DNA of 64,000 bases from Onthophagus taurus (taxonomy: Eukaryota; Arthropoda; Insecta; Coleoptera; Scarabaeidae), in NCBI RefSeq assembly GCF_036711975.1, contig NC_091976.1, positions 6,634,001 through 6,698,000 on the forward strand, given 5' to 3'. The stretch's first letter is position 1, and every line of letters begins with the position of its first letter. Made by a program: the position numbers and the translations under genes. Below are positions 44,498-56,560 of the stretch, in pieces. The notes beneath the pieces were generated by a model. It was not told the origin of the DNA. It did not search any database and saw nothing but the letters and a program-made list of their open reading frames with translations.

Positions 44498-45815
44498 ACA
44501 CTTTTTTAACAAATATGGTGGGATATCATCTGGACCTTGCGCTTTCTTGTGCTTTAATTTCCCAATTGCCTCCAAAATTTCATTGTTTGAGATAGGATCA
44601 AGCATAAACAATTCAAGCGAGCTTTTCTCATGAATTTTATCATAATCACTAAGCATGTAGCTGGAAACATTATCAAAAACTGAGTTAAAATATTCAGCAA
44701 ATGCCAGACTTACGCTTTCACCCGAAGAAAGTCTTACACCATTCCGTTCAAAATATGTTGATTCATTTAGTTTCCTTTTTTTGTTTGAAATAAAGTTCCA
44801 GAAAGCATTTGGTTCGTATTTAATATTTTCCTCCACTTTTAGCGTGTAGTTCATCGATGTCAAGCTTTAGTTTCGCTCTTAATTCTTTAAACTTATTTAA
44901 ATACACAGATGTGCTTTTCAATTTGCTGTGAAAATGTTTAAGCTTAATATTGTTAATAATATCGTAACTAAACCAAATTGGATACTTTTTGAAACAGAGT
45001 CTTTTTGTCGGAGTATGGCTATCAGTTATGCCGTTCAAGATAGAATAAAAAACATTTAAAGCATCATTCATATCCAAACACAGATTCAAAATCGAAAAGT
45101 CAACAGCACCGAGAGCATGATAAATGTTTAAAAAATTTGCGTTTTGAAAATCGCGGACACATTTAGGTGTTAATAAATCCTCTTCTATAAGAGGGTGACT
45201 ACATTTATGTATACACAAATTTATATTAGTTATTACTAAGTCTAATGTCTTTCGGTTCACATTGGGAATATCATTCATTGATTTACAATTGCAAAAGTTA
45301 ATAAAATCGCCAAAGCTGTTGTATTTAACATTATTAACTGAATAAAAGTCAAAGTTAACGTTTGTAACTAATGGTAAATTAAAATCACCCAGAAATATAA
45401 AGTTTGCTTCGTACGTTATGAATAAGTTAGTCATTAAATTTATAAATTCCTAATACACTTCTACGTTACTAGATGGTTTGATATATGATACAACAATTAT
45501 TACCTCAATGCCACCAATCCTTGCCGTAATTGCTTGAATTTAAAGCTCAGTCCGCAAAGGGATAATAGCCGCCTGATATTTAGTTTTAATACCAATAAGA
45601 ACTCCACGTTCACGTACGTCCCCGCTTCACAACGATCCGCCCTGAAGATATTATATCTTTGATCCATAAATTCCACGTCGAAGACTCCCGCATTTAACCA
45701 CGAAAAATTGGGATTCAAAACATTTAGTAGAAATTTGTTTGTGTTAGTTCGCAATCCTCGCATATTCTGATAGCACAGCGTAATTTGCCTCGTCATATAC
45801 ACAGGACAGTTGTTG

Positions 45816-46440
45816 CTACCTCAAAATCCTAATACTACTATATAATACATACTTTGGAAAAGAGTTGTAGAGCTAAAGAAATAGAATCAAAAACGTAGAA
45901 GCAAAAATTTATAATTAATTAAATTATAGCCATATGCCATTAAAACGCGCATATATATCTGAACACAATATAACCAAACCGAACAAAATGGTAAAACAAG
46001 CACAATAACAACTACAATAGTAAACAAATAAATCAAATCAAAATCAATTTTTAGTGTGGCTACCACAAAATAATAGTTTGTAATTCTAAGTTATCTATAT
46101 AAAAATGTGCAATGACACTATCAAATGAATTAATAAATAGTGGCCACCAACACTTCTTTCCTAATACCCTCGTTTTGTAGTTGGCTGTTCCATTATCGTG
46201 TAAATCTACAACACCCATGAATTTATTGTATTCTGATATCGCATAAGGTTGATTTAACTAGTGTTTTCTTTTTTTCTTTCTCTTAACTAATCCTCTTAAC
46301 TGATTGTATTGGCTCTACATTCAAACGATTACTAATTACAGTGACAACGGAGTCCATCGTACTACAGAAATTTTTGAACTAGTAAGCTGTATATAAAAAT
46401 CCCCGTTCTTTCTTTGAAATACATTTTAGGTTTTCTAACG
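45816..46440. other. Intronic spacer
   Basis: No supportable gene in about 620 bp of AT-rich intron between the LINE and the piggyBac pseudogene. Confidence 0.4.
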
Positions 46441-47165
46441 GACAATTTTTCGTTCGGTTATCGCCTATACTACCGGTAGCAAAAAACCTTTATTTTTCAA
46501 TGCAGGAAACAAATCAAACGATAAAAGGGCATTGTCAAAAAATATCCGATTACCTTGAGGATTTTTTACTACAAAGAGTAATTGCATAACTACTCGACCA
46601 CCCAAGTCGAATTTTGATTTTCCAGTTTCCTTTTCGGCTCCAGCGTAAGGTTCAAAGTGAAATAAATATCCGTCGGATGAACACAAACACCAAACTTTGA
46701 AACCGAATCTTACCAGTTTCCCCCTTGATAAACATTTTACACGAATGGCGCCCAAAATATGGAACAATTTGTTCATCAATAGATAAATTATGACTAAAGA
46801 AGAAGAAGATGAAGAAATGGTCGTGTTTTTGCAAATTTATCAGATGGATCTAATAGACTGTTATCTGATAAAAGGTTTCGTTTTATGTTCTGAAATGTAT
46901 TACGACTCATGGTTTTTTTGACAATTTCGACCCCTTTGTCTTCTTTATTAGACCAATACATAGGACTGATTGGTAATGTGTGATATCCACAAAGTAAAAC
47001 AATACCTAAAAAATTTAATAATTGTTTTTTGTCTAAACGAAAGTTTAGTCGATTATTCTCGTGTGCGTGTTTTACACAAAAGTTAATAATTAAATTTAAC
47101 ATTTCATCATCGAAATATAAACAAAATAATTCCAAAGGCATCTTTTCCATAAGTTTTTCCCCAAG
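46440..47165 (-). pseudogene. piggyBac transposase pseudogene
   Basis: The minus strand 47150-46794 holds the N-terminal helical part (LDKKQLLNFLGIVLLCGYHT, PMYWSNKEDKGVEIVKKTMS). Then, after a frame change, SIDEQIVPYFGRHSCKMF, LVRFGFKVWCLCSSDGYLFH (first catalytic Asp region), and GGRVVMQLLF, NRIFFDNALLSFDLFPAL (second Asp). It is truncated before the third catalytic region. Confidence 0.78.
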
Positions 47166-47934
47166 AACATGATGATCTAAAGATTCGATTGATAATGCAG
47201 AGTGTGTGTAATCGATCTGACCTTTTTTTCATTTTATATCAAATTTATTTTCTTTTTCCTTCATTGGGTATTTGTATGTACCTCCTATGTACCTGTAAGT
47301 ACCGGCGATGTCGATCTCCACCTATTCCTTATGCTTATCCTCCTTATACTCCTTATCCAAAGATTTATAATGTCGTAAAATTATTTTATAGATCTCATTA
47401 GATACCAACCCATTTGCACATTTTTCTTTCTAATAACATATGATTTCGTTCTAAGCAATTCCTTTGCGATTTTTTAGTTTAGCGGTTCCTACTATCATGG
47501 CTAATCCATTGGCATAAAAATAGCAGTGCTTTGAAGACACCTGTAACTCTGCAGGAAGTGCAACAAGTTTTAATTCCTTCTTTATCTTATAATAAGTTAC
47601 CTAAACTAATGAATAAGGATGTTCTTATCTAGTGTTAAACGTTACAATAAAATGAACACTACAAATTTGAAAAACTGCATCTTCAAAAACGTTTAGTTCC
47701 AAGAGAAATCGGAACCGCATTGTTCCGCAATGTTTATAAAACTGCGTACCTGTCTTTTAACTGCATACTTAATCCGTCATTATTACCTTCTAAATCATGG
47801 TCTTAAGGCTACCTTAATTTCTTAATTTGAATGACCATAAATATCACTTAAACAAATTTTGATAGTACAGAATATTTTCTTAAAGAATATTGTATATTAT
47901 ATATTTTTGATAACATATATTTATTGGTTTTTAG
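47166..47934. other. End of the large gene's first coding intron
   Basis: No gene. It ends in TTATTGGTTTTTAG, the acceptor for the exon at 47935. Confidence 0.5.
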
Positions 47935-48675
47935 GTCGTAAAAAAGGTTTCAAATTAGTTGTTCCACAAGCTCAAAGTACGGAAGATGACTTGAACGCGC
48001 GGCGGAAACGGAAAGAACAAAGATCAGATCACATCCTATCAGGAACGAAATCGCCGAGCGAAGAAGATGGATTTTTTAAGGTAAATTTGTACGTAAATAG
48101 TTTAAAGAAAAAGTTTGATGGTTATTCGTGTTAAATTTATTGGTTATAGTTTAACAAATTGAAGGAAAAATGTCAGGTTAGTTTACAATTTGGGTAAATG
48201 TGTTCAATAAAATGAAGTGTACATCAATCTTCGAATTCAATTGAGAAATTTAATTCTTAACCTCGACCGTATATATCGTGTAATTTAGGTTCATCTTTAC
48301 CACCTCTTGACAAAAATTATCTGATAGATAAATCCATATTTTAACCAACGAGAGCGCTTAAAACAAATACTTCCTCATAGATAGTTTATTAGGAGAATGG
48401 TAAAAGTGAGCCCTAATAATTTTTTTTGTTTTATTGAATACTTGATGTATGTATCCGAATTGCTAGATTATAAGATATTTATATTTTTTAAATGATTTTG
48501 ATGATTTCATTAAAAGTTGCTTATTTTTCTCTGACAGATTGGTGAATTTGTGGTTATTCAAAATGAATTGATTCAAGAGTGGCCAGCTATTTGGAGAGTT
48601 GATGGAAAAACTTTGTTGCAAAAATATGAACCTTTTGAACAGAATGGATATACATTATATAGAAATATTTCAACT
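47935..48675 (+). CDS. PRR12/QSER1-like gene, exons 2 and 3
   Basis: Exon 2 (47935-48080) joins exon 1 across CGAG|GTCGT and encodes RKKGFKLVVPQAQST, creating K-K-R-G-R-K-K-G, an AT-hook-like basic patch. It ends AAG|GTAAAT. Exon 3 (48538-48675) follows CTCTGACAG and encodes IGEFVVIQNELIQEWPAIW and RVDGKTLLQKYEPFEQNG, ending ACT|GTAAGA. The phases are consistent. The intron 48081-48537 has no gene. Confidence 0.88.
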
Positions 48676-49887
48676 GTAAGATTTTTAAAAATTATTTTTG
48701 ACTTTTTAACGCACAAATTTTTGTAATTATTGTAAATTTCTGACCTGAAGAAATCGAATTTGGTTTTAAAACCAAGATAGGTATTTATCAAAGAGGAAAG
48801 GTTTTGTAACACTATTATCTATTATAATAACGAAAAACTTGAAATATTCAAATTGAAACCAAACCTCATAGGTAATGTTGTATGATAATTTTATGGGAGG
48901 TGTTAAGACATCACCATATAAAAAGAGAGGAAGATTGTATTAGTGTGAATTGTGTTCATTTTGTATTTTAAGAAGACGACCATTGAAAAGACGAATGATA
49001 GAAAAACGGATGATAAAAGAAACTGCTTTATTTTTAAGTATTTGGGTTGATTTTTCATAGAAAGAAGTTGGTGATTTGAAACCATTATAGATATTTTCAT
49101 CATGCAGAATAAAATTTTTAATATTTTTATTTTTAATTCTATTAATTTGGGTTAATTTTACTGGTCAAGTAGAAAAAAGTGTTGTGATTCCTCGCATGTG
49201 TTGATTCAAAATGTGTTTAGGTTGGTTGCCTCTTCTGCTTGTTATACTTGTCCTAGGTTATTAAAAGTCGATCCAAAGGGTAAAGTTACTGTTCAGTTGT
49301 AGATTAGAGGTGCTGCGATTTTGCGACCATCTTTAAAAATGTATCTCTAAATTTTAACTGTACTCTGAGACAACAACAACATAAACGAGTTTGCGTGGCG
49401 AACATTCTTTTTTTTTTACTAAGATAATTGTTGTGAAAAGTTCTTAAAATGTTTTTGAGCAATAGAAGAGAATACGTTGAAATATGTCGTTATAAATGGA
49501 GTGCTATTAGGGATATATATGTTGTTTTTCAAAAATCTGGGGCTCCTGCTATTTGCTTTTGAAAATCATAACATTTTGAGCATCACAAAGCAACAAAAAT
49601 TATAGTCCAGATCGAGCAGGTTTGCTCATTATGTAATAGTGTATTATCCTATTACATATGATTTTTGCATATTTTCCTGAAATCTTGAAAGAATTTTTTA
49701 GAGAGATGCCAATTTATCAATCTTTCTTCTTTTAGTCCGATCTCTCACATCATCAAAACTTAGACAAAGAAATCTCTTCCTGGATACACTTGAGATGAAT
49801 AGAATATGCGTATTTAGATGTTGCGGATTTATTTGTAGACATTGCGGTACGTTCTAGTGGAATCTGTGGACGTATTTTTTCTATATA
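48676..49887. other. Intron, no gene seen
   Basis: AT-rich intron of the large gene. Frames here are short and without motif. Confidence 0.4.
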
Positions 49888-50553
49888 CAGGGTCGCTTAT
49901 ATGTATGGAAAACGGTGGGTTATCCCCTAAAGTAAGATAGCTAGCGAAAAATGTTAAGAAATGTTAGTGTTTTTTAAAATCTATTACAATACATACAAAT
50001 TAAGTATACAGGGTCAGTCAAAAAGTTATGTTATTCCTGTATATTGCTCCATATGTCGGTTTATCTCGAAATTCTAAATAAAATTCATTTGCACATCATA
50101 AACCTAAACTTAACCGTTTCCCAGATACCGAGCTTTTAAAAATTTACGAATTTACCTAATTAGTTCCGTAATTTATTTTTGAGCACAAATTATTCAAACT
50201 ATTTTTGTATTCTTGACATGTGTTATGTCATTGCGTTGCTATGGAGATGAGAAACTTTCAAAGATAACTTGATGAACTGTGAACATAACTGTCTAAATTA
50301 TTTTTGTGTATTTTACAAGAGTGATTTTCAAAGTTCAACATCTCTAAAACGGTTAAATATGGAATAATATACAGGATGTTCTATTAAAGAAAACGTAACT
50401 ATGTTTCGTCATAACTTTTTGACTGACCCTGCCTACTTAATTTGTCTTTATTGTAATAGATTTTACAAAAACTCTATAACTTTTGTATCTTAACATTTTT
50501 TGTTTGCTATCTTAATTTAGAAGATAACCGACCGTTTCCATACATAAGGACCA
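49888..50553. mobile_element. Nested MITEs with concentric inverted repeats
   Basis: Outer repeat: CAGGGTCGCTTATATGTATGG at 49888 is mirrored by CCATACATAAGGACC at about 50539-50553, and the arms stay complementary inward to TTACAATACATACAAATTAAG / CTTAATTTGTCTTTATTGTAA. The centre holds an inner element, 50009-50431, with ends CAGGGTCAGTCAAAAAGTTAT and ATAACTTTTTGACTGACCCTG. TA dinucleotides lie beside the left ends. CAGGG-type ends suggest mariner MITEs. No coding capacity. Confidence 0.78.
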
Positions 50554-50649
50554 TTCAACTTGAGATAAGCGAATATCTCAAAAACGGTTCATTTAACATG
50601 AAAATATCCAAATAAATCTTGTCCTATACGAAGGAAAAAAGAATATGAC

Positions 50650-51420
50650 ATCAATATTTTTCACCTTGGCTTTATTTAGAAGGAATTAGAAGGTCACGAC
50701 CAGTTTTTTAAATGGCCCATTTTTGATTGCAAAATCTGAATCTATGGATAAAAGTAAACTCATTTCGAAGTTATTTTATCTTTGTTCCAAACTTGAATCT
50801 TCTAGTAACGTTGATAAGGCATTTACTTCTCTTTATTCAGTACATTTTCAATAAAGTATGGACCGATCAATGTATCACCGATTATGCTACACAAAACATT
50901 AACCGACCAACAGCGCTGCGCTGATGTTCTACTTTACGTAACCATATTGGATTTTCAACGCTCCATTAGTACATGTTATGTCTATTGATTAGTCCGTGGT
51001 TTGTAAAAGTAGACACATCCGAAAATAGCACGTTACCAAAGAAAAATCTGACGTGACAACGTTTCTGAAAGAGAAATTGACGTCCAACCGCACTCGTTCT
51101 TGTGTCTATTGTTTAATATTTTTAAAATGCTGGCCTTCGATATTCCCGGGTCAATTACAAGTTGTCGAGTGCTAACTTGAGGGTTTACCTGAACGCTAGC
51201 TAATAACGTAATTTCCTCCTTCCGTACTTACAGTTTCCCGCAAAGTTCTTTTTCTTGTTGTTTTCACAACTCTCTAAAAGGTACTTGTCGAAGACGTTCG
51301 ATCAGGAAAACTCCCTCGATACAAAGCTGTGCTATTAGCAGCTTTTCTGCCACTTTCTCAGTAAATAAAAATCATTTCTACTTTTTCTGGAACACCTAGA
51401 CTATCCATGGTTTAATGACT
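50650..51420 (-). pseudogene. mariner/IS630-like transposase remnant
   Basis: On minus, pieces in order: MDSLGVPEKVEMIFIYWESG (DUF4817-like N-terminal helix-turn-helix), VRVNPQVSTRQLVIDPGIS, then FTNHGLINRHNMY, WSVENPIWLRKVEHQR, VNVLCSIIGDTLIGPYFIE. The order fits a mariner-type transposase. Many stops and frame changes; catalytic Asp motifs beyond the second block are not recognised. Confidence 0.7.
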
Positions 51421-51429
51421 TAGTTTAAA

Positions 51430-52690
51430 TACTTTAGCTAGATGTAAAACAATGGAATGAATTCAAAATTTGTTGCCAACAAGCTTTTATGCTAATTTAG
51501 TTTTACCCAATGCATTTTAAAACAATTCAACCAACTTTACTCTTGACACCATAGAATGTGAAACTCTTTGTAAAGTCTAGCGATAGTCATATCACAGTTT
51601 AAACAGCTCCTCTCAAGATTGCCAATCTTACTGTAGTGACTTTGATATTATTCGAATATGATCTGTTCGAACTGATTGTTTTTGGTCTTCATTTAACTGA
51701 TTTAATCGAATGTGGTGCTTGCCTCTTTTGTCTTTACCTGCAGGTTGAGCTTCCTGAACTTTCTTGCTGACGAGTCTATTGATCCTGCCACGATAGGATT
51801 GAAGACTATGAACGTTCTCGGTTTTACAAAACCTGATGTGTTTCTCACCAACGCTCACGAAATATTTTGAATACATTGAAGTATCTGCTAGGTTCTTGTC
51901 TAGGTTGTTTTTTACGGTAGGAACGTTTCTTAGGTGATAACTGAATACACCCAAAGAGGTAACTATTCTGCAAGTCATAGGATTCTAGGTCCCTGAATTT
52001 ACTAAATATTTTTTCCGAAAACTGCTATTAAAAGTTGACTTTTGCGTAGTACTTAGCGACCATCAAAAGGATAGTTGTTTGTCAATAGGACGTAAAAGTC
52101 TTTTTGTAATTCGCGATGATAATGAAAGCTATTACAGTACTCAAATGGGTGCTGTAATGAGATTCCTTACAGCATCCGATGCTCGCTAAAGAGACAAAAC
52201 TTTCGTTCTAGAATATTAACTATTTCATGACATCCTTCCAAGAGAGTTCTACATTTTTTTTTGCATCTACAAGACTCTTGCCATAAATTGCACATATCTT
52301 TCTTTTCATTCTCACATACATATCAGTGTTTCTGTGCCTCCATCTACATTTTATATGGCTTCGATATACTTTGACTGGAATATTACTTACTATCGATGAA
52401 CTTGTAGCGGATTCTTCTTAAAGATGTAGCGTAACAATGTGACAAGTCTCCTTAACACGTTAAAAAAGAATCTAATGTTAGAATATGACATGCCATAACA
52501 TAAATTAAAAAAACACTTACCACAAAATGTGTTGAGTCTGCATCTAGATCAAGTGATGCGTAATCTTTGTTTACTACACTATCACCACATGATTCACTAA
52601 TATCACCGCTTAAATCACTATCTTTGTTACTTGTTTGCTTTTTCGCATTGCCTGTTGCAAGTATGCCGACCGTTTTAGTTGCCACGTTCT
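51430..52690 (-). pseudogene. Degenerate relative of the 442-3162 transposon protein
   Basis: 51978-51628 encodes RINRLVSKKVQEAQPAGKD and GKHHIRLNQLNEDQKQSV. The next broken frame gives MTIARLYKEFHILWCQE, matching the layout of the zinc/helix region of the 908-2803 protein (ENRGGDRISTKF..ESHYCRSKT..SISKLW). The frame 52685-52452 (MATKTVGILATGNAKKQTSN) may be its N-terminus. Family link by pattern only. Confidence 0.45.
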
Positions 52691-52829
52691 AACCTGCAGA
52701 TGTTAACGATGTTAAAGCAAGAACGAGAGTATAGGACTACTGGCGCCATCTGCACAAATAATTTTGTATATATTTTTATGCTTTTCATATGTTAGTGTAC
52801 ATCACAATCAAATCTAATATATTATCAGT

Positions 52830-53220
52830 GTTCATACCAAGCGTCTATTGGCGCCAAGGAATTTTTTTACGTCTTCTCTAGGACCAGGTGTATTGGATAC
52901 AAAATTATAATTCCTAGTCTTTATATTTTTGGGAGGAACATTTCTTTTCCATACTTCCTATGATAGTACCAACTAATATAAGACACCAATGGGATATCGT
53001 CATCTGATTAGTTGGTGTAGAAACTTTTATCTTGTTCACTGGCCATGTCATGATCCCTTTCAACAATACAATCATCTTTTAAATCAGAATCATTCTCTCT
53101 TTCTTCGTCGAACCAATAATCAATCACTTTCTCATTTGCCAACGCCGACGTCAAAGATCTGTTACGTACGATCGATCCTGAGCTCCCTGGTCTTGAATTC
53201 ACTATGTCACTAAATAATTC
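52830..53220 (-). pseudogene. piggyBac N-terminal fragment
   Basis: Minus frame 53202-53008 is acidic and Ser-rich (NEKVIDYWFDEERENDSDL), followed by pieces such as YGKEMFLPKI and NYNFVSNTPGPRE, which resemble the region where piggyBac proteins have the R-x-x-N-I-V-x-x-x-P-G-P motif. The catalytic part is absent. Confidence 0.5.
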
Positions 53221-53719
53221 ACTTTGGTTACAAAAATAGTTTATATAAAACGATTCAGAATTCTACCGAACGATCTATCTCGTGTACTCATCAACGCGAG
53301 AATTGGTAAAAAGTACACCGTTTAATAGCTTTAAAGCGATTCTTATAACTGCAAAGAATAAGAACGTCCTAAATATACAAAAAGGTAATAAAGCATGGGC
53401 CGAGGAAAGTACGAAGAAGCCCAACATCGTAGTTGCTGTCGATGACATAATAAACTATCTTCAAAAGTTATCTGGGCATATTACACTCACGCGCACGTTC
53501 TTCCGTGTTATATATAGAACACAATCCTTCAAATAATAGAGTAATTCTATATTTGTTGCACCCTAAGGAACAGTCCGCAACGAGAATGCAAGTTGAAAAT
53601 ACGAGAAAGGAATTGATTGAGTCTAAAAATTAGATTTTTGGTACACTTATAGTTGCTTATCAAAGACTTAGATGAAAGTGTTGTCAAAAACAGCATAAGC
53701 ACCAATACCTCTGACTTCT
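53221..53719. other. Unassigned intronic segment
   Basis: An 84-codon frame (53282-53536, +) has no motif I recognise and no splice support, so no gene is called. Confidence 0.35.
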
Positions 53720-54900
53720 TCTTATCGAAAGTCTTATGACTTGCTATGACGCTTCGTTATTGCTGGTTCTGCTTCTCCTGGGATACTATCGGTCTTTTTT
53801 TATGTTTTGCCATCTCTTGTGCATTTTGCCTGGCACGACTGATACCTTCTTGATACATTTTCATTACATTGTCGTCGTCTCTGCCGAACCCATCTGACGA
53901 TGTATCTCTTGATTCGGCCGCATACGTAAGGACGGTCTTTATGCATGCCTTCTATATTCTAACCTTGCTTGCCTCCCTATTATATTCCTCCATATTGGGT
54001 TGTAAAGTGGACCTGATATTCTTGTTGCCTTTACGACTTGTTTTGCGATGCTGCTTAATGATTTAATGCGAGATTTGAGATGACCATTCTTTTCGTTTTA
54101 TTGATTGCTATCGCCATGTTTACCTCGTCACAAGCTTTGTTGAATGCGTTTAAAAGCCGTTGTAGTTCATCCTCCGACACTGCGCTGATGATGGCATCGT
54201 CTGCATAGCACACAATCTTTATTGTTATTCATCCCAGTGTATATCCGTCATTTACTCCATCTAGATAGACCCTTGCATATACTGTCCATTAGCATGTTAA
54301 ACAGTTGTGGACTGAGGCTGTAACCCTGTAGGATTTCGGCTTTGGTGTTGATTTCTGGCCCTTCCCCGTTCAGGGTTTTTAGTTTTGTCTTGTTATCTGT
54401 GTTTAGTTGTTTGATTGCTCTTCTATGATATTGGGTAGAATAGCTTCACTCTGTCGAATGCTTTTTTGAGGTCCACGAAACAAAGATATGCTGTTTATTG
54501 AATTCCAGTACTTTTTCGACGATTTGACGAACGATGGGTTCCGGTTCTTCCAGAACCCTTCTTGTTCCTCTCGTATAGGCACTTGTTTGGTGTTATTGTT
54601 AGCTGAAAGCTTTGTGAAAATCTTGGTGGGATTCAATAAATCGGTAGTTGTTAGGGTCATCTAGTTTCCTCTTCTTGTGCAGGACAATACTTGTACCCTG
54701 CTTCCAATCCGTTGGCACTTACCTGGTGCTGAGCATATTGTTAAATAGTTTTCTCAGTTGATTAGCTAGCGGTCTCCCTCTATGTTTTACGAGTTCATTT
54801 CTGATGTTGTTTGGGTTCTGCGCTTTTCCGATTTAGATTTTCCTCGTCCTTTCTTCCACATCCTTTGTCGTTATGTGGTATTGGGTCTGGCTGTCTATAG
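53720..54900 (-). pseudogene. LINE ORF2 fragment, RT to C-terminus
   Basis: The minus strand from about 54700 gives LNPTKIFTKLSANN, EEQEGFWKNRN and FRGPQKSI in one frame. Other frames give NPTGLQPQSTTV, AMQTMPSSAQ (a YADDA-like palm remnant) and a C-terminal KACIKTVLTYAAES. The order fits an RTE-like or related RT, heavily broken. It lies in the intron before exon 4 of the large gene. Confidence 0.55.
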
Positions 54901-55542
54901 TGCGGGGTTGTCTATTATTAAAATATGCCCATTTTCTGCAGTTAGATGGTATTTAGCTGTGCTGTGTCAGTCACTTCCTTGCTGAGACTCCTTAATAGCT
55001 TCCATATAAATCAGACTACGCGGATGCGCGTGGTGACTCTATTTCTTGTTGCGATGATGTTCTTCTGTGAACCAGGGTTATGAGTTTCTCTTACAGTTAG
55101 GTGCCTTACTTTCCACCTCTCTCTTTCTGGTTGACAAATTGGAAGACAAAACGTTCTTGACTTTGCAAATAATTATCGCGCCTGCAATCTAAAGGTCTAT
55201 ATCTACATTGGTGTTTAATAATTAATTCCGAACTTCGCATTATTAGCCATTTTATGCTTTTGCACGAACAATCCTTACGCTTGGCGCTTGATTCGCATCG
55301 TGCCAACAAGAATTGCGCACTCACTAGTTACTACTTGTCGCTATCATAGGATTTGCACGTATCATTTTCTCTGTTTATTGAAGAATAGGGAGCGATTGTG
55401 AATGAGAGGATTTGAACTTTGATAATTCACACAGTGTAAGAATTCCTAGTTCAAAACACTACATAACATTGTGCGTTAAAGGGTTAAACAAATTTTGTTT
55501 TAATTTTATATTTTTCAAATATTTATTATTTTTTAATAATAG
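54901..55542. other. Intron end before exon 4
   Basis: No gene seen. A block near 55380-55470 has a B-box-like motif on minus but no tRNA fold. It ends in TTTTTTAATAATAG, the acceptor of exon 4. Confidence 0.4.
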
Positions 55543-56503
55543 TATACCTCTTGGACTCCGGAAAGTAAAAAACAATACATAACAGTACCAGTTCGTTATA
55601 AATCTCAAGGACAAATGGAAACAATTGTAGAATTTCTTCGAAGGGAAATGACCTTTGTTGACGAAAACTTTGTTTCGACGGTTCTGAAGGAAAATGAAGT
55701 TTATCAAGATAATTTTGAGGTTTACATCCAAACTTTAATTTCTCAGGCACTGGATAGTAACTTTTTGACAGAAATTTTCCAAGAAAAAGGTAATTTTAAA
55801 AATAAAATAATTTAAAACGCTAATTTTATTTTTTATAAAGACGATTACTTTTTGTCAAATGTGCAAACAATCGATGATATAACCAATAAAAAAACCGAAA
55901 AGTTAACTTCTCTACTAAATTGGTCCAAGCCAACAGAAGTTTCAGTTTGCACGTGGCCATGTTATAATGTGATAAAAGAGTTGGGAGTAGCGGATTCTCA
56001 ATCGAAAAATTGCGCAGGATGTGGTTTTTTGGGGGTTTCTGTGAGGGTTTTGTTGTATGGACAACCATACAACTCAACCACACTTGAAGGATGCCAACCA
56101 AATCCACAAGCTGTAAATGAAAAGGTATTATTTCATTTATTGATGTTTATAAAAGTATTATTTTGCTTTTTTTTTAGGATTTTTTAATGTGTAGAATATG
56201 CGCAAACAGGGTTCAACTTTTAAATAAGATAACTCATCAAAAGTATCTTATGTATATAGAATGTGCTAAAAGAGTTGCTGATAAACGTATTTCTGATCCA
56301 CAAAAAGATACTACTTGTATACTTAATGAATTGTTGGCTGATGAAGCATGGTTAAACCAAGTAAGAATTATTTTACCAACTCACCATAATGTCATTAATA
56401 TTTTTTTTTCTAGTTGTTTTTTGAAGTTAGAACTGCTTGGTGTGAAGTTGAAAGTTTGGAGCACAATCATCGAACGCGCATAAGTCCTAGAGTCACAGAA
56501 TGA
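55543..56503 (+). CDS. PRR12/QSER1-like gene, exons 4-7 (DUF4211-like C-terminus)
   Basis: Exons: 55543-55789, 55841-56124, 56178-56360, 56414-56503, all with GT/AG borders and matching phases. Content: YTSWTPESKKQYITVPVRY, ETIVEFLRREMTFVDENF, YIQTLISQALDSNFLTEIFQ, DDYFLSNVQTIDDITNK. Cysteine pairs follow in CAGCGFLG and MCRICANRV, then YIECAKRVADKRIS and FEVRTAWCEVESLEHNHRT, ending in TGA at 56501-56503. Paired CxxC suggests zinc binding. The helical segment plus Cys pairs is the feature that points to DUF4211; function in chromatin is inferred from vertebrate relatives. Whole protein is about 1185 aa. Confidence 0.88.
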
Positions 56504-56514
56504 TGGTTGCCATT

Positions 56515-56560
56515 TGAATAAAGAAAAATTTATTTATAAAAAAAAATAATAAGAATCAAA
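56515..56560 (+). terminator. Candidate polyadenylation site
   Basis: TTGAATAAAGAAAAATTTATT begins 12 bp after the stop and is followed by a long A run, so the 3' UTR of the large gene may be very short. Confidence 0.5.

Larger units (their letters stand above)
42668..45815 (-). pseudogene. Jockey-superfamily LINE, EN and RT, multiply interrupted
   Basis: On minus, from 5': endonuclease start (45802-45500, ITLCYQNMRGLRTNTNKFLL, a classic nuclease opening); 45434-44820 (FIFLGDFNLPLVTN, KTLDLVITNINLCIH); linker 44863-44498 (YFNSVFDN, KLKHKKAQGPDDIPPYLLKK); a solo LTR; RT 44210-44002 (SHWKLARVTPIHKSGSIS, NYRPISVISCFAKVFEYIV); a 281-bp insert; HINQHGFIPHRS and KIESGVPQGSNLG (43700-43400); a hAT remnant replacing the FADD region; and a C-terminal relic (42820-42668: TLKNIVRKNL, LRLLGFIIRNAPSFLNID in frames). 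No nuclease or RT part is intact. Confidence 0.82.

Noticed and set aside
53282..53536. 84-aa ORF as a gene
   Set aside because: No recognised domain, no splice sites, surrounded by transposon debris.
55380..55470. tRNA or tRNA-derived SINE on minus
   Set aside because: A B-box-like AGTTCAAATCC is present, but the T-stem does not pair and no A box is found at the right distance.
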